Below are positions 1 through 12,874 of a stretch of 64,000 bases of DNA, piece after piece. A model generated the notes under the pieces. It did not search any database, was not told the origin of the DNA, and worked only from the letters and a program-made list of their open reading frames with translations. The stretch is from Anarhynchus alexandrinus. Lineage: Eukaryota; Chordata; Aves; Charadriiformes; Charadriidae. The stretch's first letter is position 1. The number at the start of each line of letters is the position of its first letter. A program made the translations under genes and the position numbers. Where the stretch lies: assembly GCA_008711295.1 (NCBI GenBank), contig VUYV01000053.1, positions 3,444,620 to 3,508,619 on the forward strand. The letters are read 5' to 3'.

Positions 1-347
1 CAACTTTGCATATAGCCCATGATTCCCTTTTATTTTGGTGGGCTCTTTGACTGAAGAAATCTGCCACAGTCTCAACTACACCTCAGGATCCAGCCATAGC
101 TGGGTGAGTCAGGCCAGCAGCCAAAAGGACTTGGAATTATGTTCTATATTTCAGTCCGTTACCACGGGAAAAATAGAGAATGGCTAAAACATATTCCTCA
201 GCATGCAACTCTCTAAAAGGTAAGCAAAATTAATATTTTGTCATACATAATCATGGCTTGCAAAATGTATACTTCCAAAGGAAAGTTTGAAAGTTTAATA
301 TTGAAGAAAAGATGTTCACAGGAAAAAATTTCCATTGTCTATAGTAA

Positions 348-428
348 TTAAAATATTATATTATTATTTAATAATATTTTTTAATAATATTTTTAAAATA
401 TTTTTTAATATTAATTAAAATAAAATAA
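348..428. repeat. AT-only low-complexity tract
   Basis: Almost pure A/T with repeated TTTAATAATATTTT and TTTTTAATATTAATTAAAAT words that can fold back. It is an easily melted, slippage-prone tract. Confidence 0.85.
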
Positions 429-1345
429 TTCTCATTGTGGTACCCCTAAGGCAACTGACAGAACTAGGATCTTCTGGTGCATGGTTCCTTACTTATACAG
501 AATAAAAGACAACCCTGCTAGATTTCTTGTGTAAAAAGAAAAAAATATTGATAAGCTCATGAAAATGCAATACAATACACAAGAGATCAGCACCAGCAGT
601 GGAAGACATGCAAGACAATCTGCAGTAAGTTCTCTAAATGTTGACTGAGTTTCTGAGCTGGATACCAGCTGGATTCCATAAAGTAGTGTGATATGCATGA
701 TCCAGCATGAAATTGCTTTTCACTTGTGCACATGTAACAAAAATATATACAATAGATTTTTATTGTCTGTTTCCACTCAAATTGTTTAAACTCGCAGAAA
801 TACTACTGTATTATTTCAACCTCATAAGTGTGTATTATTAATCAAAGTCTAAGTGCTCTTTTGAAAATGAAGCAGACCTCTTAGTGTCAAAACCCAGAAA
901 TAGTTAAACCACGTTCAGAGGGAAGACGACTTGACAGAACAGTATCTGCTCGATCTTCCACTGAATCAATATGGACTTTGCTCAGAAATAGATGCTCAGG
1001 TTAGAAAATGTTAAACATTAGACTTTTTTTTTAACAAAAGTCAACATTTTCCTAGAAAGCAATAAACCTCATGTAGCTAAAATAATCTGTATGAATAAAT
1101 ATCTTCCCACATAACACAAAACATCAGGCAATGCAAAAGTATCAAAAAGCACTTTTAAAAGAAACATCCAATTTCTTTTTTAAAAGCATGTTCAGCACAT
1201 AGAACAGAACCCCTTTGCCAGAGCTGACAAAAAGAAGTTAAATTCGAATGAAATGTTATTTAACCAGATTTGCAACTACTCTTACAGTTTAAGATAATTT
1301 GATTTGATGGATGGCTGCAATAAAATGAGTAAAGTTTCCACTTAC

Positions 1346-1530
1346 TTCTCTTTCTCCTCCCACATTTTGACTCATCTGCCTCACTACCATACCAGTTCCT
1401 CTCATTGACTTGGCTCTTGCGTTTCCAGCATCCTTCTCTGCACCAATGAAATTCACCAAAATGGCAGGAAACTGTCCATTATTTTTTTTTCTGCTACTGT
1501 CCAGGATGGGTCCCTGACACAAGGTTAATA
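1346..1530 (-). other. Candidate cryptic or real exon bounded by splice consensus (weak)
   Basis: On the minus strand a long pyrimidine-rich stretch (about 1540-1600) ends in CACCTAG at 1531. A 185-base segment open in one frame follows, then GAGAA|GTAAGTGG with the intron beginning at 1345. The enclosed peptide (…ILVNFIGAEKDAGNARAKSM…) is not one I recognise. The 112-codon frame continues past both sites, so the frame gives no independent support. Chance pairs of this quality are expected in 64 kb. Confidence 0.15.
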
Positions 1531-2719
1531 CTAGGTGCATTAAGTGAGGAATGGGGGGAGAAAAGGGGAAAAATATAGCAGGGATGAAAAAAAGCCCTTC
1601 CCTTCTCATGTCAGTGAGCTGGTACATTGGTGGAACTGATGTTACTAACAGGTGGAATTATGGTGCTAGCTTAGGTTTAATCAAAAAGAGCAGGAAAGCA
1701 AGAACGTAGGTAGTGCTGGAAGCAGTACTTGGTGTTAGAAAGGGAAGATCTGATAGGCCCACGAGACAAAAGAAAAAAAGAATTGATAGCATCTTTGCAA
1801 CAGAGAGGAATCAGTAGATTATAATGGGCAACAACTGCTTCCTGTTGTTTTAGTAAGCAGCAGTTACAGATTTTACTTCCTAGACTTTAAAAACACTTCG
1901 TAGATCTCCCTTGAAGACTGATGTTTAGATTTGAGAAATGGGAGGTCTGAAACATATCTGAAAAATGTTGTCTCTAATAAAGAGCTGTCTATCCTTTACT
2001 GATTATCTGTGTAACTACATTCGGGATTTCACCCATCTAGTTCCTTTTCCTGTCTATTTGGATAGATTTTGAGAAAGAAAATAAACACTTAGAAGGAATA
2101 AAGCATGTAGCAATACAACAGAATGGCAATTTCCTCTCTTTAGCTATAGCACCAACCACCATATTGAAGATGTGTAACTAGTAGTTAATTCTGTCTCATC
2201 ATTAATTCTATGCAAATAAGATACTCCAGAAATACATGTACACTGTTATTCCTGCAGGCCGATTTGAAACAAAATCTATTTAATAAAAAAAAAAATAGGT
2301 TAAAGTAAAATTAACTTTTAAAGTGAATACTGTTATTAAGCCAGTAACATAAGGTAAGAATACTGTGATGTTCGCAACTCGTGAATATGTTAGAGAGCTT
2401 TGTATAATGCTGACACAGAACTGTCTGAAAAAATCTTTAACGTGGTATACATTGCCTTTTGCTCCGCACATGGATGCATTTAAAAGTTTAGATACTTTAA
2501 ATAAGGAATTAGATTCTATTTAACATCATATTCCACTGAGGTTCCTCTAAATTACGAAAAGTAAACATGTTTCTGCAGTGAAATAAACCTATGAGTGATT
2601 GCTGAGATACTTCACAGATATTAATTATGGCTCCTTCAAGAGTCATATTGATTTACAGAAAACCTAGAGATTGGGAAAATATTAAGAATAAATCAATTTA
2701 GTTTTCTTCAGGCCCTGTA

Positions 2720-2757
2720 ACATTTAACTTAGTTAAATACCACTTGAAGTTAAATGT
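2720..2757. repeat. Perfect 11-bp inverted repeat with 16-nt loop
   Basis: ACATTTAACTT (2720-2730) and AAGTTAAATGT (2747-2757) are exact reverse complements. It is a possible stem or a palindromic binding site. The stem is AT-rich and short. Confidence 0.85.
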
Positions 2758-3966
2758 GACCATTGAAATATGATAACAAGTGGCAGAGAGAACTCTAGAT
2801 GAATGTTATCATTTGATGTCAACTGTATTTCAAACACATTGCAGTTTAATACAGTTCTGTACTTAGGATCAGTAACTCAAAGTTTGAAAATACTGTAGCA
2901 CATGAAGACAGTGACATGATACTGAAAGAAATGTCCCAAAATTTAAATTGCTGACAACTCAGATGCTTGTAGAACTGTGTAGCAAGTGACTGGATTCCTG
3001 CTCTGAAAATCTAGAGTTCACGAAATACCTTTTACTCCAATCTAGTATTCACAACTATTATCTTTATTTATATGACATTTGGATGTTTCTAATTAAAAAA
3101 GAACCTCTGTCGTCTCTTTCTACTATGTAGAAATAGAAACTACTAGGAGCAGCTCCTGGGTACGTGCTGGGATATCTGGGATTTAAATGTGTCAGTGCTG
3201 AATAACTGAAACAAAACACAGTAATGTAGTGTGTCTTTATCAGCAACAATTCATGATTTTGGATGACTAATTTGAAATACCCTTAAGAGGGTTTGATTTC
3301 CAAAGGTAGGTGCTTAACGCTTTCTAATAAGAATCACAGCTCCGTCACGGTTTTTATTATGAACAATCACACACTGGAAAAACTAACCATTTCTGAAAAT
3401 TGAAGTCTTGAGCAAACTGTAAAGATGCAGGCCATAAAAAGATACTGTTTAAAATTTGTTGCTGTTCCTCCCAGCAAATGACCACTCTGTAGAGATGCTT
3501 CATTTACTTAACGCTTCTGGGGGGATTCCTATCCCCTGACTTCAGCAATCACAGTCACCCATCAGTACTTTCTCTACAGTCATTGAGGGGTGATAGGTAA
3601 ATTGAGAGGGCAATCCACCCTACAGATTCAGCTTTTTCTTAGGATAGGACAGATTATCCTCTCTAGGCAGCTCTCAGCTAACTGAACTAGACAAATAATT
3701 TCAGAGAGAGAAGTGATGGATGTGGACAAACAGCATCTCTTTCATTAAGCCAACTAGTACAGCTGGAAAAAAAAGATTTCAGGCACACAAATCCTTCACA
3801 TTAAGTAAATAATCAATTTCATCATAAGTAAATAAAAGCACCATAGAATAAAGGAGGATGAAGATCAATAATTAAGATATCTACTATATTTATTTGGTGG
3901 TCACATCTCATTTAAATTTCATTCAAGCAATGTTTCTTTAGTTGAATACCATTGTTTAATGAGTAT

Positions 3967-4058
3967 TAGGGAAAAGGTGGGGGAGGTGGGGGGTGTTTTT
4001 GTTTGTTTGGTTGTTGTTGTTGTTTGGTTGGGGGCTTTTGTTTGGTTTTTTTTCAATA
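3967..4058 (+). repeat. G/T-only low-complexity tract
   Basis: Starts with GGTGGGGGAGGTGGGGGGTG and continues as GTTT/GTT repeats to about 4050. The plus strand has almost no C. The 74-codon frame here (with VVVVV and GAFVWFF) is only the translation of the tract. Confidence 0.8.
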
Positions 4059-5085
4059 TAAAAGTCCTGAAAAATCATAAATCACCTCATAGAAGCACAA
4101 TCTATTTCAGTCACTTAGTTTTCAAAAGATACATTAGCTTTCACTACTCAAGATTCATTAAAAATCTCCACCCCCTTCACTGATGGTTAAAAGCTGCCTT
4201 GATCCCTTCAAGAATGTGTCATCTCATAAATATCTGTGACTGTTTCACCTGAATGTATCCAGCATCAATTTATGCTTGAAAAGACTTGCTTTATAAGACA
4301 AAGCTTTTTCAAAATTTTCTCCTGGAAGCTGGCACAGATGTAAGAAATTAAAATAATAAGACAACAGCAGACAGCCACCTGCATCACTCTGTTGTTAATG
4401 CAGAGAAGAAATAAACAAACAAAAAAAACCCCTTAAAATAAAAGATCTCTACAGCATGCAAGACAAGGAGAAAAATTCAGTACTGCAGTTCCTCTGGCCC
4501 CTCTCCTACTGGCTAGAAAGAAAAGGCCAGTTCTAGCTGCCCTGTGGGACTTCACGGCTTTAGGCAGGAATATGTGGAGGAGAGACGGTGCTTTCTGGCC
4601 TGAGTTCAGCCAGTTGCTCTTTACAGTTAATGCCTCACACCATTTTGCAGCCCCAGTTTCTACAGTAAAAAGATCTCCTCTAGGAACCTGTTCCCAAGAT
4701 GGTCCATTAGCATAAAATCCATCCCTTAAAAGGTCATGTGGAAAGAATAGATATATGTTGTATGTGTCTCAGAATTACTGTAAAGATGACTGAGGAATAT
4801 TGTCTGATACAGCTATTCAGTCACAAAATTAACTGCCATAGTTTGAAGGGAAATCAGTTCACACCAAGCAAACTGTACTGCTAACTGCAGCATGGACCCA
4901 CTCCACACTATTTTTTCCACTGTGATGGCATTAATAGCTTCTTAGCCACCTTGGTAAGCGGGCTACTGCTGAGACAATATTACTAACAGGACTTTAGTGT
5001 TGAGCGAGCTTGAATGCCACAACAATACAAAATGCAAAACACTTGATACAGACCTACTGCTGGAAAAACTAGGTGGGGAGAAGGA

Positions 5086-5099
5086 GGGGGGGGGGGGGG
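5086..5099 (+). repeat. Poly-G run (14)
   Basis: Fourteen consecutive G after AGGTGGGGAGAAGGA. Such runs are hard to sequence, so the length is uncertain. Confidence 0.9.
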
Positions 5100-5362
5100 A
5101 CACACAGAATAAGTAGAATAAGTGAGGTGTTTTCATATATCTTTAAATTAGTGCTGAATTTATCATGTTTCCTGATAATGCTTTCCTAGGATTTTGCATC
5201 TTCAGGAAGGAAATATGACTGCAGCATTAAAGATACACCAAGCATGTGACTGGGATCTCTCTTGGCTCAGAAGACAGAACAAAGGTGAGGAGAACCTTAA
5301 CAAGCATCAACTGGTCAGTGTGTGGTCTGTAAAAGTTTTGAAATTCTAGGGATAAGCTTGGG

Positions 5363-5406
5363 TTGAAAAAAGGGAAAGTCCAGCTTGAAAAAAGGGAAAG
5401 TCCAGC
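5363..5406 (+). repeat. Exact 22-bp tandem duplication
   Basis: The 22-mer beginning TTGAAAAAAGGG and ending AAGTCCAGC occurs twice head to tail (5363-5384 and 5385-5406) with no mismatch. An exact copy suggests a recent slippage duplication. Confidence 0.95.
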
Positions 5407-8400
5407 AAGGCTTGTGTTGGTGATCAGGAATTAACTGATACTGTTACCTGATTCTACTTCACTACAAGACACTTCTCTTCTTCCATATGTGAAGAATAAA
5501 CACATGCTAAAACAATTGGTTTCATAAAGAAAATCATAAAGACTACTTTATAAGAGTTCTGGATTATAACAGGCTACAATAACTGCTACCATAAATACTA
5601 TTTGCTTTCACATATCAGAAGCGCTCTGAAAAGCCCAAGTGAAAACAAAGATCCCTTAGTTTCGTAGCTGTGCACACAATACTAGGACAAATGGATAAAG
5701 GGATAGCAAAGGACACACAACTCCTCTTGCTTAGTGACTTTACTGTCCAGTGTCAAAACTGCAATAGCTATTAGGTGTGTACTATTGTCAGCTTTGTAGA
5801 TTTTAGCCCTTTATTTCCCCAGATGCATTTCTTTAATCTCCAACTGCTGCCCCAGTGAATGTATTCTGAACAGAATTTAAACAAATAAAGTAAATATTTG
5901 TACATCTTCATATAGGAGAATATAAGAATTGCTGTAAATATTTGTTTATGAAAATGTCTCTCATAGGTATAGTAGCATATTAACTGCCAAGACACTTGAC
6001 AAATCAAGAGGTATATCTACAGTTAGGGTAACACATAAGAATAAACAATAAACAAATCATAAGAATATGAGGCATATGTAGAGCATGAGTGAAAGTGAAT
6101 GGTTAGCTGATACCAAATGATGTAAAGGTTTTCAGCTGTAAGGCATAACCGAAGGCAGAAGTTTATTGAATGTGTGTGTGTCTCAGAGAATAAATTACTC
6201 TTGCAGGCAAGATTTCGGCAGTGTATGTAGCTTGCTATCTTTGGGCACAGTGCTCAGTATCACTTTCCTCTCCACTCCCTTTGGAAAATCACCTACCCAA
6301 AATGTTGAAAACCAGTGTTAATTGAGATTCCACCAGTTACTATTCCCATGAGCCTCTAGTGGCACCTGCCCTTCAAAGAAACAACAAAAAAAATAAAGTC
6401 CTTTATCTGTACCATAGGCCCCACTCTCCAGATCAGCATGCATGCAGAAGCAGATGCCCAGGTGCCTCAGCCAGTATTTGTAAGTCATGAGCCAGCTAAA
6501 CAATGGCCCCAGTGCAGGGAATGCGAATAGCTCAGATAGTTGTCCTTAGCACTGTAGCACAATATTAGAGTATTTTGCATCTGCCACCAGAGTAACCTTC
6601 TCGAACCAGTGCTATGCTTCCTGTTCTTCCTTTGATTCCCAGAGACATTCGACATCCTAATGCTACACATCATTAAAGGCCTGCATGTCTTTCAGCCCTT
6701 TCCTCCTGTCTCCTGCTATGCACGCTTTGGAAAATGTTAACAGTGAAGTGAAAGAATGTTCTTGCATTCCTTAATAGGAAGTGAAAAAGTTAACATGACC
6801 TTTTGCTGTACTGACACTGAGCAGCTGAGTTAGCACTCTTGTGCTTTAAAACTCTTTTCCATGTTCAGAAATGTGTACAAAAGGGGGGGGAGCAGTTAAA
6901 CCTAGGAAAGAAAATTACTTATTTCTCAGACCGGTATTCTTGTCTTGCCTCTTTCTTCACTTGACAAAATAATCTGGCATCGAGTTTCAAAGATGGAAAA
7001 CAAGGTCAGATTCTGATAGTATGCAACATGATACTCTTAAGAAAAAATACACAGTGAAGAGGAGAGAAAGACGAGAAAATGACTGGCAACTATAGCTTCT
7101 GCTGCTCGTGTTTTGTGGTCACACTCTGCAGATTACAGATGTGCCTGGCCAAACCCCTGATCCATAATGCATTTGTTCTACTTCAGTCAGGTTGATAGCA
7201 TACTCAAATGATGTATAAACTCACCCCAATTCTCAAACCCTGAACAACAGGTTCAAGACTTTTTTTAAAAAAATCTTTCTTTCTACACTCTTTCTTATAA
7301 CAAAATTTTGCCAATTTTCATGCAAGGCTCCATCCTCCATAACCCCTACTTAGGGTGGTTTAAAATGTCAGTCTTCTAGCCCAAACAGCAGGAATCTTTC
7401 AGAAGTCAGGAACTTCAGAATTCAATTACATTCGCAAACACAGAAATCTGGACATCACAGTCCACTATTATGCCACCTGACAAGGTCATCTGTACGATAT
7501 GAAGTGTGAGGTAGCAGGAAGCACGTAGCCTCCTTGAAAATCTAAATCTTCTGCCTGTTTTTTACTTGTATTTGAGAAAACTACCCCACCAAATTCATAA
7601 CTATCCACAATTTTTTTCTCCGCAGCAGAAAAAGCGAGAGGGTTTTGTTCCTTCCCCATCCCACCCCCATGTTCATTCTGATTAGGAAAGCAGCGCTGGA
7701 GCTAGGTATCATGCCACACACAATCTTCTGCCAGCTGTCACAGTCTGATCAGAGGAAAGTTTGTCAGATCACATTTTGATGAAAAATAAAATCCTTGATG
7801 CAACCAAGTGTTGCCTTCATGGTGCCTTAGAATCCCACCCCAGAGGCCAAGCCCAGAAACCTGCTGTACACAGCTTTCCTCTGCAACTGACTCTGACTGG
7901 ATTTCAGTGTAAATTTGTATGACCTGTTTTCTCCTGCTTTACCACCATTTCACTATTGCTATTCCTCTTGGCCTTTACATGTATTTTCCACTCATTTTCC
8001 ACTTTTCTTACATTGGCCTTTGGTTCCCATCATCCTCCTAATCTGCAAGCAAAATACATGACCTCTGCTTCTTCTTATTTCTCATTCTGACAAGATGCAA
8101 GGCTCAAGGTCCTTTATCTTCTTCTGTCCCAGCTGCCTCACCCAACTTAAAATAGCAAGGAGGACTTACATATTACACTTCCCAAGTTTCAGCTGGCCAT
8201 AATCTAACACACATTACTTTACTAAATAAGTTTATATCAAAATACTTACATACAGTGCCCAGGACACTGTACAAGTATCAATAACAAATCAAAACCAAGC
8301 AAAACTTAAGGTAGATAGGTGAATAATTATAGTTTCCCTGAATATTATTGCTGTACGCAGTTTAAGCACATAAGCTACAGGGCTATTAAATGAATGAAAA

Positions 8401-9224
8401 GGCATTTTCCAAAATTACTTCTACTACACAACTTACATTTTTCATTTGGAGACCAATTCAACATCTAATTTCCCTGCACAGAGGGTTTGCTTGATGTAGC
8501 AGCAGAATTTTGACCATTTGCCATTCTTTCTTTCCAGATGTCTACCACATCTCCATTACTTTCACCAGATGTGAATTAAATCACCTTCCTTTTCCAATTT
8601 CTCTAAACATATTGAAAGCTTTTGCAGGCTGTCATCCTCACTGTCCCTTGAGGAAGGACTTCATTAAAAAAATCCTATTTGGTTTTGGATTTGTTCTTAG
8701 ATACCATATTTAATAATTAATTTTATAAAACTCACTGTATTTTACCAAAGCTTAAAAATTTAATCAGTTAAAGTCCCAAAGATCATACCTGTGTAACTCT
8801 TCCCTGAAAATTCTCTAGGTAAAATCATACTACAAACAAACCCAGTAAGAAATAGGTCTCTTTCATGGTTTTAACTGAAGAACACAAGTATCGCATTCAT
8901 AAAATACCATGCTATAGGAAAGAAATCTCAATGAAAGAGTCATCATTATCTCAAGCCTGCTTTGGACAGGAGTAGCACATTATGGATCAACTCAAAATCA
9001 GAGTTAGGACATTTTGGGAATATTAGTAGCTGTTATGAACATGCTATTCCCTCCCCTCATAAGAATCTTAGCAAATGAAGGAACTGGTTTATATTGCACA
9101 TTTAAAGTTGGCAGAAGGATTTAGTCTTACAAGTTTCAGTTACTAACTTCAGTGTCCTACAAAATTAAAAGTCGGATTAATACTTTGTTGTATTTTTATG
9201 AGACACTTTTTCTTTCAAATATTG

Positions 9225-9295
9225 CTTTGATTTACTTGATTAAATATTTACTTGATTTATGTGATTAATTGATTTAATTAATTTAATAGATAGAG
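9225..9295. repeat. AT-rich degenerate repeat of TTACTTGATTAA-type words
   Basis: Words of the form TTACTTGATT and TTAATTGATTTAATT repeat with variations over about 70 bp. Confidence 0.7.
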
Positions 9296-9790
9296 GACAG
9301 GAAAAAGATCTTGGCAGTATAAGAAAAAATCTCCTCTTACAACATTGAAAACTGCAATGATTTATGATTCACATGCAGAAAAATCAGATGGGAATAACTA
9401 GAACAACTCTGAAACGACTTGAACTACGACTGCAGCAAGGAAAGGCTCACAGCTCTAACATCAAGTTCAAAATGGCAGCTTTGAAAAAGCATGATGCTGT
9501 AATTCCATTAAAGGATAGTACAAGATGGTGTTCGCATTTCAACCCCCTTTGCCACTCTACCACTTCTTAAAATGTTCAACATAGGAAAGTAACAAATGAT
9601 TTTGTCTTTTTTTTATTTTATCATTATATTATGATTGCACATTGAATAGTTCTTTAAGCTTTAAAGATGTGTTTTTAATGACAAAAATATTTAACTAAAT
9701 TGCTGTAGCGAAGATACTATCTAGGTATTGATAGCAATTCTGTTACTGAATACAAATATGAATATTTCCAAAGTTTAGAAATTGCTTTCT

Positions 9791-9806
9791 GGGCTGGGGG
9801 GGAGGG
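9791..9806 (+). other. G-quadruplex-type motif
   Basis: GGGCTGGGGGGGAGGG fits four runs of three G with loops of 1-2 bases. It is the clearest such motif in the AT-rich part of the window. No gene start is visible nearby. Confidence 0.6.
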
Positions 9807-12484
9807 AGCGGTGTTGTTTTTTTTCTTAACAAGACATTGGTTCGTTGTTTCCATCTATAATAGAGATATCAGGATCTGCCACACATTTGGCTCCAAAGAA
9901 ACTAAGAAAAGGTTTCAGCTGAATGCTTATTTAAAAAAGAAAATTTATTTAAATTGTAGGACAATTTAAGAGGCCTATGGAATTTTCCATTTAATTTCCT
10001 TCAAAATGAAAGGATTTATCTTGGCAATACACAGCTTTCAATACACTGCTTTTTTATACTGATTGTTAGCTGACACCACTGTGGAGATTTTCCAGCATCA
10101 TTCTTTCAATTCTTGATTACTACAGTATTTTTCATATTATCTTTTCTTCACATACTACTGTAAACTATTTAGAGCAGAAAAGGAAAACTCAACATTTGCT
10201 TCCTTCTGTAAGCAAGAGATTCTTAGCTGGCATAAATTAGCTGATACCTGCTGAAACCTTGCCCCATAGAGAGTTTGGGATTTAGCTGAGGTGAGAGAGT
10301 TGGGGTTTTAAAAATATTTAAATCATATTTTTCAACCTTGCAGTTTTCATTTATTTAGTAGATGTCACCTTAGTCATTTTGGGTTTCAGATTATTAGTAA
10401 GGCTACTAATTTCTGATGAAGGACGCAGATACTCCAGTAGGTGCTGTTTTAAAATCCAGCTGAAAGATCTTTGTATAAATCACTTCAAGAAGCATTTAAA
10501 GTTATGACTTTGGCAGCTTCCTAAAAAGAAAACTGACAGATCACCATTAAGAGCATTTGGTTCAATATTGATTACTCCTTGGACTGTTCAATTAGGCTTC
10601 TAATTAGGATTGATTTGTTGTGTCCTTAGCAATGAAAGCAAAGATGGCACCTGAGAAAAAGAAAAGGGTCGATGGGTTTTTTTTAATTAATGTGAACATG
10701 CATGCCATTTGAAGCAAGGAAGAAGTTGTTATATCCTATACTTCCTTCTGTTCACACACCCATATATACGGTAAGCGGTATCATCTGAAAATGTGCTGTA
10801 TCAGACTCACACTACATATATGCAACCAGCTGCATCTTAGAAACCTCTTAATGTGATTCTGACTATCTGAACAGAAAGCACCAGGAGGATGCGATGATGC
10901 TTTCTCATAGTGCCTGAAAGGACACCTCACACATTCAGAGGGAAAAAGAGAAAAAAGATCACCAGGCCATTAAGTTTCCTCACAATTGATCCCCTTGACA
11001 TTGGAAACACTCCTTTCTAACTGTTTTGTGTCCTGCTGCCTTCAGCTATCTCACAGAGAGTTAAAATTCACATGCAAGAGGATTAACAGCTCACAGCTGC
11101 TCCTAAAGAAATTTGCATTCTTGTTCCTCACTTCCGCACATCTACCTTGAAGCAACTATTTCTGCCTCAAGCAAGTTACTTGCTCAGAAGAGGCAGACAG
11201 GCACTAGCCTGTAAGCTCTATTACTTAATCAGCTGAATGCAGGGCCATTCACAGGACGTTTAACTTCCCCTTTTTTCATCCAGATTAAAGAGCATTTAGC
11301 ATTTACTGGAGTCAGGTGCCACTCCCTTCCCCCAAACTAGATATCATGATTATCAGCAATGTCTTTATGTGACCTTGACCCTGTCCTCCAAGATTCTCCC
11401 TTCTAAATAATTTTCCTTGGCCCTCCTGTAACAAGTTACCAATTTCTTCAGGTACTGGGGAAATGCAGAAGCTGAGTCCTCTCTCCAGCTCCCTGCATCA
11501 TGATTATCCTGCTGCCTCACTGTCTTCATTTGGTAATCCCACTAGGTTAACATTAAGATATCTTCCAGTTATCTGGAGGCTGTGAACATCGTACCACCTC
11601 TTCATTTAAATGCTTCAAAACGAAGTCCTCATAAACTTCAGTTGACAGTGGATTCTTTCATCACCTTAATGTAGTCTTCCTGGATCGCACTGACATCACA
11701 AAACTGGGCATACTACTTGCTACTAAGGTATAGCTACAACATTGCAGTGGCATAAACCCATATAAAACTGATTTTGAATGCATACAAATTTAAGCATTTA
11801 CTAATAACCACATTCATTTAGGTCCCTTCCAATTCCGAAGTATACTCATATTCCTGTGGTGACAGAAATTACTGCCATCTTGTGATATCTTGAGAGCTGG
11901 TTAATTGACTTTGTATGGCAGATACGTGTCATTAGCTTAGGATGAGGATGCACTAATTGTGCAAAGTAGTCAACTGCAGTAAGTAGCTTTTGCTTTCTGG
12001 AGTACTTAAATGCAATTCAGGGATTTATTCTCGTTAATGGCAGTAATATTTGTGTATTCAGAATAGAAGTAGAGCCTACCTCCGTCTATTTGATGTTATA
12101 ATTGGATCGGGTAGGCTGTGATGAGCCACAGTTTATGAACCAACCTCAACCTGAATTAAAATTCAAAATCCAAAAAAAGAACTGTTTCTCATACAGTTCA
12201 CTGCAGCTGCAGAACAACTAAAATCTAAATGACATGCTGGGATTCTCATGTCTCTATTTAAAAAATGTCCACCACGCAAATACCTACAATATTGTTTATA
12301 CTAGAGTTCAGATTCCAAGACAGTGAGAGTGCACTAGGAAAAGCATAAACCTTTGTTACACTGGGTAAAATTTCATCCAGGGTGAGACAAATAAAACATT
12401 AGGGCCATGAGCAATGACAGAGTTGGAGCTTGAGCTCCAACAGGATTCTTGTTGCCCACTCTGTTAACCACAGATTTTGCAATG

Positions 12485-12874
12485 GGGAGAAAAAGGAAGA
12501 CAAAATAATAACAATAATAATAATAATAATAATAAAAGAATACCAAAACAAGTGATGCATAATGCAACTGCTCACCACCCGCTGACCAATGCCCAGCCCG
12601 TTCCTGAGCAGCGATCGCTGACTCCAGACCCCTGGACAACCCCCAATATATGCTGAGCATAACGCCTATGGCATGGAATATTCCTTTGGCCAGCACGTCC
12701 TGTCTATGCTCCCTCTCAGCTTCTATGGGAAGCTGAAAATGTTCTTGACTTAATATAAACATTACTAAGCAATGACTAAAACAGCATGTGTTATCAACAT
12801 TATTCTCATACTAAATCCAAACCACAGCAGCTACTAGGAAGAAAATTAACTCCATCCCAGCTGAAACCAGGACA
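12485..12874 (-). mobile_element. Truncated LTR of an avian endogenous retrovirus, minus strand
   Basis: Read on the minus strand from 12874, the unit starts TGTCCTGGTTTCAGCTGGGA and continues with GAGTTAATTTTCTTCCTAGT, AGTATGAGAATAATGTTGAT, an AAGCTGAGAGG block, GGCCAAAGGAATATTCCATG, a degraded TATA region (CATATATTG at 12644-12652), and CATTGGTCAGCGGGTGGTGA. It ends in a TTATT-rich stretch with (TTA)n at about 12504-12537. This order is that of the abundant neoavian LTR whose terminus is TGTCCTGGTTT...CATGACA. The expected 3' part, the pyrimidine and G-rich block and the terminal CA, is absent; similarity fades near 12485. The 129-codon minus-strand frame at 12373-12762 reads through it and is not a gene. 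No second LTR or internal retroviral sequence is next to it. Confidence 0.88.
12504..12537. repeat. (AAT)n trinucleotide repeat inside the LTR
   Basis: About ten AAT units with one AAC interruption. This AT-rich triplet stretch is a normal part of this LTR type and is not an independent microsatellite. Confidence 0.9.

Larger units (their letters stand above)
1..12484. other. Unique AT-rich noncoding DNA
   Basis: Apart from the listed small repeats (2720, 3967, 5086, 5363, 9225, 9791) and the weak exon candidate at 1346-1530, I see no gene, RNA or known transposon. Open frames are short, and none resembles a protein I know. The 9364-9570 plus-strand frame (68 codons, ATG-start, Lys/Arg-rich) is the least repeat-like, but nothing supports it. 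Confidence 0.6.

Noticed and set aside
3959..4183. 74-codon frame with a hydrophobic VVVVVWLGAFVWFFF-like segment
   Set aside because: Translation of a G/T simple repeat, not a membrane protein.
12373..12762. 129-codon minus-strand open frame
   Set aside because: It reads through the truncated LTR and its (TTA)n stretch (hence the poly-Tyr); not a gene.
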